A stretch of DNA of 64,000 nucleotides from Citrobacter sp. 18056. GTDB taxonomy: Bacteria > Pseudomonadota > Gammaproteobacteria > Enterobacterales > Enterobacteriaceae. The stretch covers positions 1-64,000 of the forward strand of contig CACSJR010000003.1 in the NCBI GenBank assembly GCA_902706235.1. Reading direction: 5' to 3'. A model generated the notes under the pieces. The model saw nothing but the letters and a program-made list of their open reading frames with translations. It was not told where the DNA came from and did not search any database. Made by a program: the position numbers and the translations under genes. Positions 24,634 through 34,064 of this stretch are shown here, in pieces (position 1 is the first letter of the stretch; each line of letters starts with the position of its first letter).

Positions 24634-26181
24634 ATGGTGCAACCCTTACTGAAAGTTACCGATCTGGCAAAGAGCTTTTCCGGCATCTGGGCGTTAAGCA
24701 ACGTTCAGTTGACCGTCGGGAAAGGCGAAATTCATGCACTGCTCGGTGAGAACGGCGCGGGGAAATCGACGCTGCTCAAGGCGCTGGCAGGCGCACAGCC
24801 GCAGACGCGCGGCGATATCTGGTTCAATGGCGAAACGCTGCCGCTGGAGGATTCACCGGTCGAGCGACAGAACAACGGCATCATCACGATTTATCAGGAA
24901 TTCAATCTGCTCCCGAATATGACTGTCGCGGAAAATATGTTTCTCGGGCGTGAGCCGCGGAAGCGTAATTTGATCGTCAATGCGAAAGCCGTCAATCAGG
25001 AGGCGCAGGTCATTCTGGACTATCTGCACCTCAACGTGGCCCCGACGACGCCGGTCGCCCGCCTGAGTGTGGCGCAGCAGCAAATGGTGGAAATTGCCCG
25101 GGCGCTGACCCTGAACGCAAAACTCATCATTATGGATGAACCTTCCGCCGCGCTGAGCGACAGCGAAGTCGAAAGCCTGCACCGCGTGGTGCGGGAACTG
25201 AAAAGCCGTGGGGTAAGCATTATTTATGTCACCCATCGCCTGCATGAAGTTTTCCAGCTCTGCGACCGTTTTACCGTGTTTCAGGATGGCCGTTTTACCG
25301 GCACTGGCGCGGTTGCGGAAACCAATGTGGAGCAGCTGATTCGTCTGATGGTGGGACGCGACGTGGCCTTTAATCGTCGTCCGGCCAGCGAAACCCATCA
25401 TCAGGATAAACCGGTTCACCTTGCGGTGAAGGGGTTGTGTCGCGAAAAACCACCGCTGGATCCACACGGTATCGCCCTGCATGACATCAGCTACCAGGTG
25501 CATGTTGGTGAAGTGCTGGGAATAGCAGGCCTGGTGGGGGCCGGACGAACGGAAGTGGCGCGCTGTCTGTTCGGTGCGGATGGTTTTACTTCCGGTGAGT
25601 TTGTGCTCGACGGCGCGGCATATCATCCGCGTGATCCCATGTACGCGCTGGATCAGGGCGTGGCGCTGGTGCCGGAAGATCGCAAAAAAGAGGGGGCAGT
25701 GCTGGGGCTTTCTATTCGCGACAACCTGTCGCTCTCCAGCCTCTCGTCGCTGCTGCGCTGGCGCTTCTTCATCAATACCCGCAAAGAGGACGACCTGATC
25801 GAGTCCTACCGTCAGGCGCTGCAAATCAAGATGGTCAACAGCGAGCAGGAAGTGCGCAAGCTCTCCGGCGGCAATCAGCAAAAAGTGATCCTCGCGCGCT
25901 GTATGGCGCTTAATCCACGGGTGTTGATCGTCGATGAACCGACGCGCGGCATTGATGTGGGCACTAAATCGGAAGTCCATCAGGTGCTGTTTGATATGGC
26001 GAAACAGGGCGTGGCGGTGATTGTTATCTCTTCCGATTTGCCCGAAGTGATGGCGGTGTCTGACCGGATAATCACCTTAAGCGAAGGCCGGGTAACCGGT
26101 GAAATCCACGGCGATGAGGCCAGCGAAGAGCGGCTCATGATGATGATGGCCATCAACCACAACGCACTGAACGCGGCATAA
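24634..26181 (+). CDS. Inositol ABC transporter ATPase (RbsA/MglA type)
   Basis: This double ATPase of 515 residues has a canonical first P-loop (GENGAGKST) and a second half with the degenerate-looking GLVGAGRTE, as in RbsA and MglA. The ABC signatures are VARLSVAQQQM and RKLSGGNQQK, with Walker B LIIMDEP and VLIVDEP. It powers the transporter with the binding protein before it and the permease after it (11-base gap). Family identity is clear; the substrate comes from context. Confidence 0.88.
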   Translation: MVQPLLKVTDLAKSFSGIWALSNVQLTVGKGEIHALLGENGAGKSTLLKALAGAQPQTRGDIWFNGETLPLEDSPVERQNNGIITIYQEFNLLPNMTVAENMFLGREPRKRNLIVNAKAVNQEAQVILDYLHLNVAPTTPVARLSVAQQQMVEIARALTLNAKLIIMDEPSAALSDSEVESLHRVVRELKSRGVSIIYVTHRLHEVFQLCDRFTVFQDGRFTGTGAVAETNVEQLIRLMVGRDVAFNRRPASETHHQDKPVHLAVKGLCREKPPLDPHGIALHDISYQVHVGEVLGIAGLVGAGRTEVARCLFGADGFTSGEFVLDGAAYHPRDPMYALDQGVALVPEDRKKEGAVLGLSIRDNLSLSSLSSLLRWRFFINTRKEDDLIESYRQALQIKMVNSEQEVRKLSGGNQQKVILARCMALNPRVLIVDEPTRGIDVGTKSEVHQVLFDMAKQGVAVIVISSDLPEVMAVSDRIITLSEGRVTGEIHGDEASEERLMMMMAINHNALNAA

Positions 26182-26192
26182 CGGAGTTTCAC

Positions 26193-27221
26193 ATGACGCA
26201 GATAATCACCAAAACCCCCGCGCCTGCTAAACGTAGCGGACGTATCGACCCAATCGCTTTTTTTGAGCGCTTCGGGGTGCTGATTTTCATGATCCTGCTG
26301 CTGATTTTTTTCCAGACGCAGAACAGTAACTTCCTGTCAGAACGCAATGTTTTCAACATTCTTACCGAGGTGTCGATCTACGGGATCATGGCCGTGGGGA
26401 TGACGTTTGTCATTCTGACCGCCGGCATTGATCTCTCTGTCGGCTCTATCCTCGCGGTCTGTGCCATGACCGCGGCGTATGTCATTAAAGGCGATAACTT
26501 CACCACGGTGGATCCAAACGCCTGGGGCGGCATGAGCTGGCTGGTGGGGCTGGGCATCTGCCTGGCGATGGGGACCGCAATCGGCTTCCTGCATGGCCTG
26601 GGTGTGACCCGGCTGCGTCTGCCGCCGTTTATCGTCACGCTTGGCGGGATGACCATCTGGCGCGGCCTGACGCTGGTAATTAATGATGGTGCACCGATTG
26701 CCGGTTTTGACCCAGGATACCGCTGGTGGGGACGCGGCGAAATGCTCGGTATCTCAATACCTATCTGGATTTTTGCCCTGGTGGCGCTGCTGGGATATCT
26801 GGCGCTGCACAAAACGCGATGGGGCCGCTTTGTCTATGCCATTGGCGGTAACCCGGAAGCCGCACGCCTGGCCGGGGTGAATGTGAAGCGGGTGCTGGTC
26901 AGTGTGTATGTGCTGATTGGCTGTCTTGCCGGGCTGGCAGGCTTTGTATTGAGCGCCCGTCTGGGCAGTGCGGAGGCCGTTGCCGGGATTTCATTTGAGC
27001 TGCGCGTGATCGCCTCGGTGGTTATCGGTGGCACCTCGCTGATGGGCGGCTACGGTCGTATTGGCGGCACGGTTATCGGCTCGATAATTATGGGGGTTTT
27101 GATAAACGGACTGGTGCTGATGAACGTCTCCGCGTACTACCAACAGATTATTACCGGGTTGATTATCGTGCTGGCGGTGGCGTTTGATACCTATGCGAAG
27201 AGCCGTCGTGGCGCGCTGTGA
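26193..27221 (+). CDS. Inositol ABC transporter permease (RbsC type)
   Basis: This 342-residue BPD_transp_2-type permease has about eight to ten hydrophobic segments. Family motifs are GMTFVILTAGIDLSVGSI, the cytoplasmic loop YAIGGNPEAARLAG contacting the ATPase, and GGTSLMGGYGRIGGT. The N-terminal 25 residues are basic and cytoplasmic. It completes the importer and is followed 11 bases later by a second dehydrogenase gene. Confidence 0.88.
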   Translation: MTQIITKTPAPAKRSGRIDPIAFFERFGVLIFMILLLIFFQTQNSNFLSERNVFNILTEVSIYGIMAVGMTFVILTAGIDLSVGSILAVCAMTAAYVIKGDNFTTVDPNAWGGMSWLVGLGICLAMGTAIGFLHGLGVTRLRLPPFIVTLGGMTIWRGLTLVINDGAPIAGFDPGYRWWGRGEMLGISIPIWIFALVALLGYLALHKTRWGRFVYAIGGNPEAARLAGVNVKRVLVSVYVLIGCLAGLAGFVLSARLGSAEAVAGISFELRVIASVVIGGTSLMGGYGRIGGTVIGSIIMGVLINGLVLMNVSAYYQQIITGLIIVLAVAFDTYAKSRRGAL

Positions 27222-27231
27222 GGGATAAACA

Positions 27232-28365
27232 ATGAAACAAGTGCGAATCGGACTAATCGGCACCGGGTACATCGGCAAGGCACACGCCATTGCCTACGCC
27301 CAGGCGCCGACGGTGTTCAGCCTGCAAGGCGAACTGGTGCGGGAAATGGTGGCGGAAGTCACGCCAGAGCTGGCAGCAGAACGGGCGCAGGCCTTTGGTT
27401 TTCGTCATTCGACCGGCGACTGGCGTGAGCTGGTGGCGGATCCGAATATTGATGTCGTGGATATCTGTTCACCCAATCATTTGCACAAAGAGATGGCGCT
27501 AGCCGCCATTCATCACGGTAAGCACGTCTATTCGGAAAAGCCGCTGGCGCTGAACGCCCATGACGCCCGCGAAATGGTCGAAGCCGCGCAGCAGGCCGGG
27601 GTGAAAACGCTGGTGGGCTTCAATTACATGAAGAACCCAACGGCGGCGCTGGCGAAAGAGATTATTGCGCGTGGTGAAATCGGCGACGTTATCCATTTCT
27701 ACGGCACCCACAATGAAGATTATATGGCCGATCCTCAGTCACCGATTCACTGGCACTGCTTCAAAGAGACCGCCGGATTAGGGGCGCTGGGAGATTTGGC
27801 GGCGCATATCGTCAATATGGCCCACTACCTGGTCGGTGAAATTGATGAAGTCTGCGGCGACCTGAAAATTGTGGTGCCACAGCGTCCGGCAAGCGTTGGC
27901 TCGACGCAGATGATAACCGTCGAAAATGAAGACCAGGCGCATGCGATGGTGCGATTTGCTAACGGCGCGCAGGGTGTTATCGAAACCTCCCGCGTGGCCT
28001 GCGGACGCAAGATGGGGCTGTCATACGTCATTACCGGCACCAAAGGCGCCATCAGTTTTACCCAGGAGCGGATGGCGGAACTGAAACTCTATCTGCATGA
28101 CGACCCGGTCAACCGCCAGGGATTCCGCACGTTGCTGGTGGGGCCTGCACACCCGGACTATGCCGCATTCTGTATGGGCGCAGGGCACGGCATCGGTTTT
28201 AACGATCAAAAAACGGTAGAAATTCGCGACCTGGTCAACGGCGTCGCGGCGGATACTCCGATGTGGCCAGATTTTACAGAGGGCTGGAAAGTTTCGCGCG
28301 TGCTGGACGCGATTGCGCTCTCGCATCAGCAAGGCCGCTGGTTGAATGTGAACGATTTTGTCTGA
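27232..28365 (+). CDS. Second Gfo/Idh/MocA dehydrogenase of the iol locus
   Basis: This 377-residue paralogue of IolG has GTGYIGKAHAIAY (Rossmann), SEKPLALN and LGDLAAHIVNMAHYLVG, which carries the putative catalytic Asp/His. It is longer and distinct from IolG. In other bacteria such second enzymes oxidise scyllo-inositol or other isomers, or epimerise via inosose, so scyllo- or chiro-inositol use is plausible. The sequence does not prove it. It overlaps neither neighbour (11 and 13 bases). Confidence 0.85.
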   Translation: MKQVRIGLIGTGYIGKAHAIAYAQAPTVFSLQGELVREMVAEVTPELAAERAQAFGFRHSTGDWRELVADPNIDVVDICSPNHLHKEMALAAIHHGKHVYSEKPLALNAHDAREMVEAAQQAGVKTLVGFNYMKNPTAALAKEIIARGEIGDVIHFYGTHNEDYMADPQSPIHWHCFKETAGLGALGDLAAHIVNMAHYLVGEIDEVCGDLKIVVPQRPASVGSTQMITVENEDQAHAMVRFANGAQGVIETSRVACGRKMGLSYVITGTKGAISFTQERMAELKLYLHDDPVNRQGFRTLLVGPAHPDYAAFCMGAGHGIGFNDQKTVEIRDLVNGVAADTPMWPDFTEGWKVSRVLDAIALSHQQGRWLNVNDFV

Positions 28366-28377
28366 CGAGGTATCAAC

Positions 28378-30282
28378 GTGGAAAAGCAGTTTGATGTGAT
28401 ATGCATGGGCCGCGTGGCGGTTGATCTCTACAGCCAGCAGATTGGTGCGCGGCTGGAGGATGTGTCGAGTTTTGCCAAATATCTCGGCGGCTCGTCAGGG
28501 AACGTGGCTTACGGCACCGCGCGCCAGGGATTACGTTCGTCAATGCTGGCGCGGGTTGGCGATGAGCATATGGGGCGCTTTGTGCGCGAAGAGCTTAACC
28601 ACGTGGGCTGTGATACCCGCCATCTGATAACCGATAAAGATCGCCTGACAGCGCTGGTGCTGCTCGGCATTAAAGACCGGGATACCTTTCCGCTGATTTT
28701 TTATCGTGATAACTGTGCGGATATGGCGATTACCGCCAGCGATGTGGATGAACATTATATTGCGTCATCCCGTTGTCTGGCGATCACCGGAACCCACCTT
28801 TCTCATCCTCACACACGAGAGGCGGTGCTGACGGCGCTGAACTACGCACGCCGTCACGGCGTCCGCACGGTGCTGGATATCGACTACCGGCCGGTGTTGT
28901 GGGGGCTCACGTCACTGGGCGACGGCGAAACGCGTTTTATTGCCGCAGAGCAGGTGACCCGCCAGTTACAAGCAGTATTGCATCTGTTTGATGTCATTGT
29001 GGGCACCGAAGAAGAATTTCATATCGCAGGCGGCACCACCGATACCTTGCAGGCGCTGGCGCAGGTGCGTGAAGTCAGTGCGGCGACGTTGGTATGCAAG
29101 CGAGGCGCGCTGGGCTGTTCAGTCTATCCAGAAAACATACCGGCAACGCTGGACGACGGGCTGACGGTATCTGGTGTGCGGGTTGAGGTGCTCAATGTCC
29201 TGGGGGCGGGCGATGCGTTTATGTCGGGCCTGTTGCGCGGGTATCTCAATGATGAGGGGTGGGAGCAGGCCTGTCGTTACGCCAACGCCTGTGGCGCATT
29301 GGTGGTCTCGCGCCATGGTTGCGCGCCCGCCATGCCGAGTAAAGTCGAGCTTGATGATTACCTTGCTCGTGAACATCTGGTGCCGCGTCCGGATCTCGAC
29401 CCACGGCTTAATCATTTGCACCGTGTTACCACCCGTCGGCGTGAATGGCCGGAACTGTGTGTGATGGCTTTTGATCACCGTAGCCAGCTTGAAGAGATGG
29501 CGCTCCAGTGCGGGGCGAGCCTTAAGCGCATTCCGACCCTGAAAACGCTTATTCTGCAAGCCAGTCGAGATGCGGCGCAGCAGGCCGGGCTTGAGGGGAA
29601 AGCGGGTCTGCTGTGTGATGGCACCTTTGGTCAGGATGCGTTGTGTGCCATTACCGGCGAAGGGTGGTGGATTGGCCGGCCGATAGAACTGCCAGGCTCA
29701 CGCCCTCTGGCGATGGAGCACGGCAATATTGGTACTCAGCTTATCAGCTGGCCGCAGGAGCATATCGTCAAGTGCCTGGTCTTTTTCCATCCGGAAGATG
29801 CGCATGATTTACGACTGGAGCAGGAGCAGAAAATTGCCGAGGTGTATCACGCCTGCTGTCAGTCGGGGCATGAGCTGCTGCTGGAGGTGATTTTACCTGC
29901 CGATATGCCGCGCAGCGATGAACTTTATCTGCGGGCCATTTCCCGCTTCTACAACCTCGGAATTTATCCCGACTGGTGGAAGCTGCCGCCGCTGTCATCT
30001 GATGGCTGGACGGCGCTGAGCTCGATTATTGAACACCGTGATCCACATTGCCGTGGTGTCGTTATCCTCGGCCTCGATGCTCCAGCCGAACAGCTGCGCG
30101 CAGACTTTAAAGCCGCTGCCGGTCATGAGCTGGTGAAAGGCTTTGCGGTGGGGCGCACGCTGTTTGGCGAGGCGTCGCGCGCGTGGCTCAAACATGATAT
30201 CGACGATACGCAACTGGTGACGCGCATTCGGGACAACTATCTGCAGCTGATCGCCTGGTGGCGTGAGCGCGAGCAGGCATAA
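28378..30282 (+). CDS. iolC: IolC kinase fused to a DUF2090 (aldolase-like) domain
   Basis: At 634 residues this is about twice a normal IolC. The first half is a PfkB-type 5-dehydro-2-deoxygluconokinase, with GGSSGNVAYGTARQG and the catalytic GAGDAFMSGLLRG near residue 276. The second half (from WPELCVMAFDHRSQ near 360) is a DUF2090 domain, which I know as the proposed replacement for the IolJ aldolase. No separate iolJ is in the locus, so one protein may phosphorylate the intermediate and cleave it to DHAP and malonate semialdehyde. Translation starts at GTG, with GAGG 8 bases before. The fusion order is known in enterics. Confidence 0.88.
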   Translation: MEKQFDVICMGRVAVDLYSQQIGARLEDVSSFAKYLGGSSGNVAYGTARQGLRSSMLARVGDEHMGRFVREELNHVGCDTRHLITDKDRLTALVLLGIKDRDTFPLIFYRDNCADMAITASDVDEHYIASSRCLAITGTHLSHPHTREAVLTALNYARRHGVRTVLDIDYRPVLWGLTSLGDGETRFIAAEQVTRQLQAVLHLFDVIVGTEEEFHIAGGTTDTLQALAQVREVSAATLVCKRGALGCSVYPENIPATLDDGLTVSGVRVEVLNVLGAGDAFMSGLLRGYLNDEGWEQACRYANACGALVVSRHGCAPAMPSKVELDDYLAREHLVPRPDLDPRLNHLHRVTTRRREWPELCVMAFDHRSQLEEMALQCGASLKRIPTLKTLILQASRDAAQQAGLEGKAGLLCDGTFGQDALCAITGEGWWIGRPIELPGSRPLAMEHGNIGTQLISWPQEHIVKCLVFFHPEDAHDLRLEQEQKIAEVYHACCQSGHELLLEVILPADMPRSDELYLRAISRFYNLGIYPDWWKLPPLSSDGWTALSSIIEHRDPHCRGVVILGLDAPAEQLRADFKAAAGHELVKGFAVGRTLFGEASRAWLKHDIDDTQLVTRIRDNYLQLIAWWREREQA

Positions 30283-30296
30283 CTCTGGAGACTATT

Positions 30297-31187
30297 ATGG
30301 CTGTGCAATTAGGCATTAATCCGCTGACATGGACCAACGATGACTTACCTTCACTCGGGGCGGAAACGCCGCTGGAAACCTGCCTGAGCGAAGGCAAAGA
30401 GGCCGGTTTCGCCGGTTTTGAACTGGGCAATAAATTTCCGCGCGAGGCCCACGTACTGGGGCCGATACTTCAGCGTCACGACCTGCAACTGGTATCTGGC
30501 TGGTACTCGGGGCGCCTGCTGGAACGTAGCGTAGAAGAGGAAATTGTGGCGGCACAAGCGCACCTGACCTTGCTGCGTGAACTCGGGGCCAACGTGATGG
30601 TTTTTGCCGAAGTGAGCGGTTGCATACACGGCGAGCAGCAGACGCCGGTTCATCTGCGTCCGCGCTTCCCGCAGGCGCGCTGGGCAGAGTATGGCGAGAA
30701 ACTCACGGAGTTTGCCCGCTACACCCAGCAACAGGGCGTGCAGATTGCCTATCATCACCACATGGGGACGATTATTGAGTCCGCCGAGGATGTGGACAAT
30801 CTGATGAAACATACTGGCGATGAAGTGGGCTTGTTACTCGATACCGGGCATTTAACCTTTGCAGGCGAAAACCCGCTGGCGGTGGCGCAACGCTGGATCC
30901 AGCGTATCAATCATGTGCACTGTAAAGATGTGCGTGCCGGGGTGCTGGCTGATGTGAAAAACCGTAAAACCAGCTTCCTGGATGCGGTACTGAGCGGTGT
31001 CTTTACGGTGCCAGGCGACGGTTGTGTCGATTATGCGCCGATAATGCAATTGCTGAAAAAACACGATTATCAGGGCTGGCTGGTGGTTGAAGCGGAACAG
31101 GACCCGACTATCGCTCATCCGCTGACTTATGCCCGCCTGGGGTATGACAATCTGAGCCGTCTGGCACGAGATGCCGGGCTTATCTGA
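30297..31187 (+). CDS. iolE: Inosose dehydratase IolE
   Basis: This TIM-barrel protein of 296 residues dehydrates scyllo-inosose to trihydroxycyclohexanedione, the second step of the pathway. The start LGINPLTWTNDDLPSLG, then AGFAGFELGNKFPRE, HHHMGTIIES, DTGHLTFAGENP and HCKDVR, where conserved Glu, Asp and His bind the metal, identify the family. It sits between iolC and iolB with gaps of 14 and 9 bases. Confidence 0.93.
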   Translation: MAVQLGINPLTWTNDDLPSLGAETPLETCLSEGKEAGFAGFELGNKFPREAHVLGPILQRHDLQLVSGWYSGRLLERSVEEEIVAAQAHLTLLRELGANVMVFAEVSGCIHGEQQTPVHLRPRFPQARWAEYGEKLTEFARYTQQQGVQIAYHHHMGTIIESAEDVDNLMKHTGDEVGLLLDTGHLTFAGENPLAVAQRWIQRINHVHCKDVRAGVLADVKNRKTSFLDAVLSGVFTVPGDGCVDYAPIMQLLKKHDYQGWLVVEAEQDPTIAHPLTYARLGYDNLSRLARDAGLI

Positions 31188-31196
31188 GGAGGCGCT

Positions 31197-32027
31197 ATGT
31201 CACGTTTACTGTCACGCTGGCAACAGCCTGATGCGCAGCGGCGCACCCAATCAGTGACCCCGGAGCGTGCGGGCTGGGGTCATGTCGGTTTTGACGCCTA
31301 CGAGCTTGAAGAGGGGCAGACACTGACTCTTCCGGCGGTCGCTGAAGAGCGTTGTCTGGTGCTGGTGGCCGGGCGGGCCTCGGTGACCACCCCGACTGAG
31401 CAGTTTTCAGATATTGGCGAACGCATGAGCCCTTTTGAGCGCATAAAACCGTGGGCGGTCTACGTCACGCCGGGGGAAACGGTACAGATTCAGGCCGTGA
31501 CGACGCTGGAACTGGCTGTCTGTAGCGCGCCGGGTAAGGGAAACTGGCCAACGCGTCTGATTGCGCCGCAGGATATCAACGGTGAGGCGAGAGGCAAGGG
31601 GCATAATCAGCGCTATGTGCACAATATTCTGCCGGAAGACCAACCTGCAGATAGTCTGCTGGTGGTAGAGGTGTGGACCAACGAAGGGTGCACCAGTTCG
31701 TATCCGAGCCACAAGCACGATACCGATAATCCGCCGCAGGAGACCTATCTTGAGGAGACCTATTACCATCGTCTGAACCCGGAGCAAGGCTTTTGCATGC
31801 AGCGGGTCTACACCGATGACCGGTCGCTCGATGAGTGCATGGCTGTCTACAATCGTGATGTGGTGATGGTGCCGAAAGGCTACCACCCGGTGGCGACCAT
31901 GGCCGGGTACGACAGTTACTATCTGAATGTCATGGCCGGCCCGGTACGGAAATGGATGTTTACGTGGGAGGATGATCACGCGTGGATTAACAGCACTTAT
32001 GCGGCGGATGAAAAACCGGCTCGCTGA
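31197..32027 (+). CDS. iolB: 5-deoxyglucuronate isomerase IolB
   Basis: This bicupin protein of 276 residues isomerises 5-deoxyglucuronate to the 2-deoxy-5-keto acid. Metal ligands are in SSYPSHKHDTDNPPQETYLEE, which is diagnostic, and a further VVMVPKGYHPV. It is the last gene of the inositol transcript, followed by a REP-like element and a hairpin. With IolG, IolE, IolD, IolB, IolC and IolA the full route from inositol to acetyl-CoA is present. Confidence 0.93.
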   Translation: MSRLLSRWQQPDAQRRTQSVTPERAGWGHVGFDAYELEEGQTLTLPAVAEERCLVLVAGRASVTTPTEQFSDIGERMSPFERIKPWAVYVTPGETVQIQAVTTLELAVCSAPGKGNWPTRLIAPQDINGEARGKGHNQRYVHNILPEDQPADSLLVVEVWTNEGCTSSYPSHKHDTDNPPQETYLEETYYHRLNPEQGFCMQRVYTDDRSLDECMAVYNRDVVMVPKGYHPVATMAGYDSYYLNVMAGPVRKWMFTWEDDHAWINSTYAADEKPAR

Positions 32028-32070
32028 GTGTGCCCGGCGGGCGGATAAGCGTCAGCGCCATCGGGCAAAA
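32028..32070. repeat. REP-like palindrome
   Basis: TGCCCGGCGGGCGGATAAGC followed by GTCAGCGCCATCGGGCA forms the GC-rich hairpin of enteric REP elements, between the convergent iolB and MFS genes. Confidence 0.6.
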
Positions 32071-32083
32071 AAATCATGAATTT

Positions 32084-32105
32084 CAGGGCGACGCAGGTCG
32101 CCCTG
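32084..32105. terminator. Hairpin between convergent iolB and MFS genes
   Basis: CAGGGCGAC-gcag-GTCGCCCTG is a 9-bp perfect stem. Read on the minus strand it is followed after some bases by a T-run, so it may end transcription from either side. No T-run follows on the plus strand. Confidence 0.5.
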
Positions 32106-32111
32106 ATTGCG

Positions 32112-33434
32112 TTATGGTCTGGTATTTGTTTCTTCCACCGTGTCAGTATCCTCAGGCGTGGCCTCTTCTGCCGGTGTATCGACCATCGCCTCCTGAATGA
32201 CGTCTTCATCCATTGACGGGTTCAGCGCCACCGCCAGCGGCGAAGACATCAGGCTGTCGGGCATCACCACGTGTGGCAATGGCGCATCGACAATGATCTC
32301 CGGCTGACGTTTTCTGATCCAGCTGATGGCCCCGATAGTCGCGCCGCACAGCGTGAAGCAGAAATAAAGCACGTTACCACCGAAGGGTTGCATGATTGCA
32401 CCGGTTATCAGCGGCCCGATACAGGCCCCGATGCCGAAAGCCATCAGCAGACAGGCCGTCAGCGATACGCGGCGTTCTGGCTCCACGCGATCGTTGGCAA
32501 TCGCCACGCCGAGCGGGTAAAGCGAGAACATCGCCATGCTGGAAATAAAAGCCATACCCAACAGCCAGTAAAAGCCAAGGTGAGGCAGAACGGACAGCGG
32601 CAGAGAGGCCAGTGCAAACAGCACCGCGGTATAAAACAGAAGATGCTGACGGTCATAGCGGTCCGAGAGCCAGCTCAGCGGGAACTGCGACACCATCCCG
32701 GCGAAAATGGTCACGCCCATGAACAGGCCAGTTTGCCGGGTGGTTAAGCCTTGCGAGATGGCATACACCGGTGCCAGACCGTAAAACGCCCCGGCGGCCA
32801 TGCCCATCACCAGCGTTGCCGCCAGCAGTTTGGGGATAGCTTTAAAGAAGTAGCCGAGCTCCATCGGCGCGGGCGACATTGGTTGCGCAGTGGTGCGGGT
32901 GGTGAGCGCGATCGGCACCAGGCACAGGGCGAAGCAGAGAGCGACAATAAGCAGCATCGACGGCCCGGTTCCGGCTGCCGCCATCAGGATAATCTGCCCA
33001 CCACACAGGCCGAGATAGGTCGCGACCATATACAGCCCAAAGATGGCGCCGCGCTGCGAGGATTCCGCCCGGTCATTAAGCCAGCTTTCCAGCACCATGT
33101 ACTGGCACATCATGCACAGGCCGATAACCATGCGCAGGAAAATCCACAGGGGGATAAAGTCGCTGAGTCCGTGGCCGACGACCGAGGCGGTGATGATCCC
33201 CGCACAGGAGACGTACGCGCGAATATGCCCGACGCGGGCAATCAGGTTGTGGCCCACTTTGCCGCCAATCACCAGACCGAGATAGTTCGCTGCGGTTATT
33301 GCACCAATAACCGTACCGCTGACTTCTTCGTGCGCAAGGCGCAATGAAATATAGGTCGTCAACAGCCCGGAACCGAGTAGCATCAGCAGGGTGGTGGTGT
33401 ACAGCGGCAGAAAGGTATTCAGGATGTTTTTCAT
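32112..33434 (-). CDS. Major facilitator superfamily transporter (YcaD-like)
   Basis: This 440-residue MFS transporter has about twelve hydrophobic segments, the loop 2-3 region GGKVGHNLIARVGHIRAY and the loop 8-9 SWLSDRYDRQHLLF. It resembles YcaD, whose substrate is unknown. The cytoplasmic tail of about 35 residues (DEDVIQEAMVDTPAEEATPE) is acidic and Thr-rich, unusual for the family. It is on the opposite strand to the iol genes and has its own promoter, so an inositol role is not implied. Confidence 0.8.
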   Translation of the reverse strand: MKNILNTFLPLYTTTLLMLLGSGLLTTYISLRLAHEEVSGTVIGAITAANYLGLVIGGKVGHNLIARVGHIRAYVSCAGIITASVVGHGLSDFIPLWIFLRMVIGLCMMCQYMVLESWLNDRAESSQRGAIFGLYMVATYLGLCGGQIILMAAAGTGPSMLLIVALCFALCLVPIALTTRTTAQPMSPAPMELGYFFKAIPKLLAATLVMGMAAGAFYGLAPVYAISQGLTTRQTGLFMGVTIFAGMVSQFPLSWLSDRYDRQHLLFYTAVLFALASLPLSVLPHLGFYWLLGMAFISSMAMFSLYPLGVAIANDRVEPERRVSLTACLLMAFGIGACIGPLITGAIMQPFGGNVLYFCFTLCGATIGAISWIRKRQPEIIVDAPLPHVVMPDSLMSSPLAVALNPSMDEDVIQEAMVDTPAEEATPEDTDTVEETNTRP

Positions 33435-33544
33435 ACGTTCCCTGTATTGGCTGTTCGTTACGGGTTCACCAGCATCGTGCTTGGTTTTACCGTAGGATGC
33501 AAATGCAGGGACTTTTGCCGGGAATTGTCCTGGCCTGAGAGGAA

Positions 33545-33745
33545 CTAATTTTGCTCGGTGCGCACCTGAGGTTCAGTGACCTGACTGGACTGCTGCGCGG
33601 CTTTCTTGTCCTGATGATGCTGCCAGGCGCCGATTGAGGAATAGACGAAGCGGCCAAAGAAGAAGAGGAAGCTGATAAGTAAAATGATCCGGGTCATGCG
33701 ACTGTTAAACTGGTGTCGTTTTCGCATAGGGGTTGCCTGGCTCAC
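33545..33745 (-). CDS. yfgG: Small membrane protein YfgG
   Basis: This protein of 66 residues matches E. coli YfgG nearly throughout: MSQATPMRKRH, FNSRMTRIILLISFLFFFGR and YSSIGAWQHHQDKK. It has a basic N-terminus, one transmembrane helix (about 18-38) and a hydrophilic tail. The start is GTG at 33745 with AAGGA 8 bases upstream; upstream ATG codons in frame are outside the homology. Its function is poorly known. Position next to pdeF is conserved. Confidence 0.85.
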   Translation of the reverse strand: MSQATPMRKRHQFNSRMTRIILLISFLFFFGRFVYSSIGAWQHHQDKKAAQQSSQVTEPQVRTEQN

Positions 33746-34064
33746 TGAGGGGTCCTTTAATAATACCCATGATGGGCGATGGGGCCTATTAAGGCACAGC
33801 AACGCAGCAGGGTCAATTAACGATTGCATAAAAATTGCGCAAAAAAGAGTGGGAGAACAAAACCAGCAATCGCATGAACGGAATTACGCATTAATCATAA
33901 CCGCGCTGTTATTTGTTGATTTAAGTCAAATCGCTCAGTCTGGTGCTACTTATAATCTCTTGCCCCATTCCGCTCTGACAAAGTGCCAGTTTGCGGACGT
34001 CGATAATCAGGTTGGATGCCTGTCTGAAACTGCCCATCAGGAATTGGGTCTCTTTTGAGTCACT
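33746..34064. other. yfgG-pdeF divergent intergenic region
   Basis: These 320 bases separate the divergent genes. They hold the pdeF promoter with an FNR-type site (listed separately). The rest has no ORF with a plausible start. Confidence 0.6.
33916..33956 (+). promoter_or_regulatory. FNR-dependent pdeF promoter
   Basis: TTGATTTAAGTCAA (33916-33929) matches the FNR consensus TTGAT-N4-ATCAA with one mismatch. TATAAT lies at 33951-33956. A start about 7 bases past the -10 puts the site centre near -41.5, the class II activator position. E. coli yfgF/pdeF is anaerobically expressed, which agrees. Confidence 0.7.

Noticed and set aside
20343-25980. Long minus-strand ORFs (306, 325 and 375 codons) opposite iolD and the transporter genes
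   Set aside because: They are antisense shadows of GC-rich genes; the sense proteins are clear family members.
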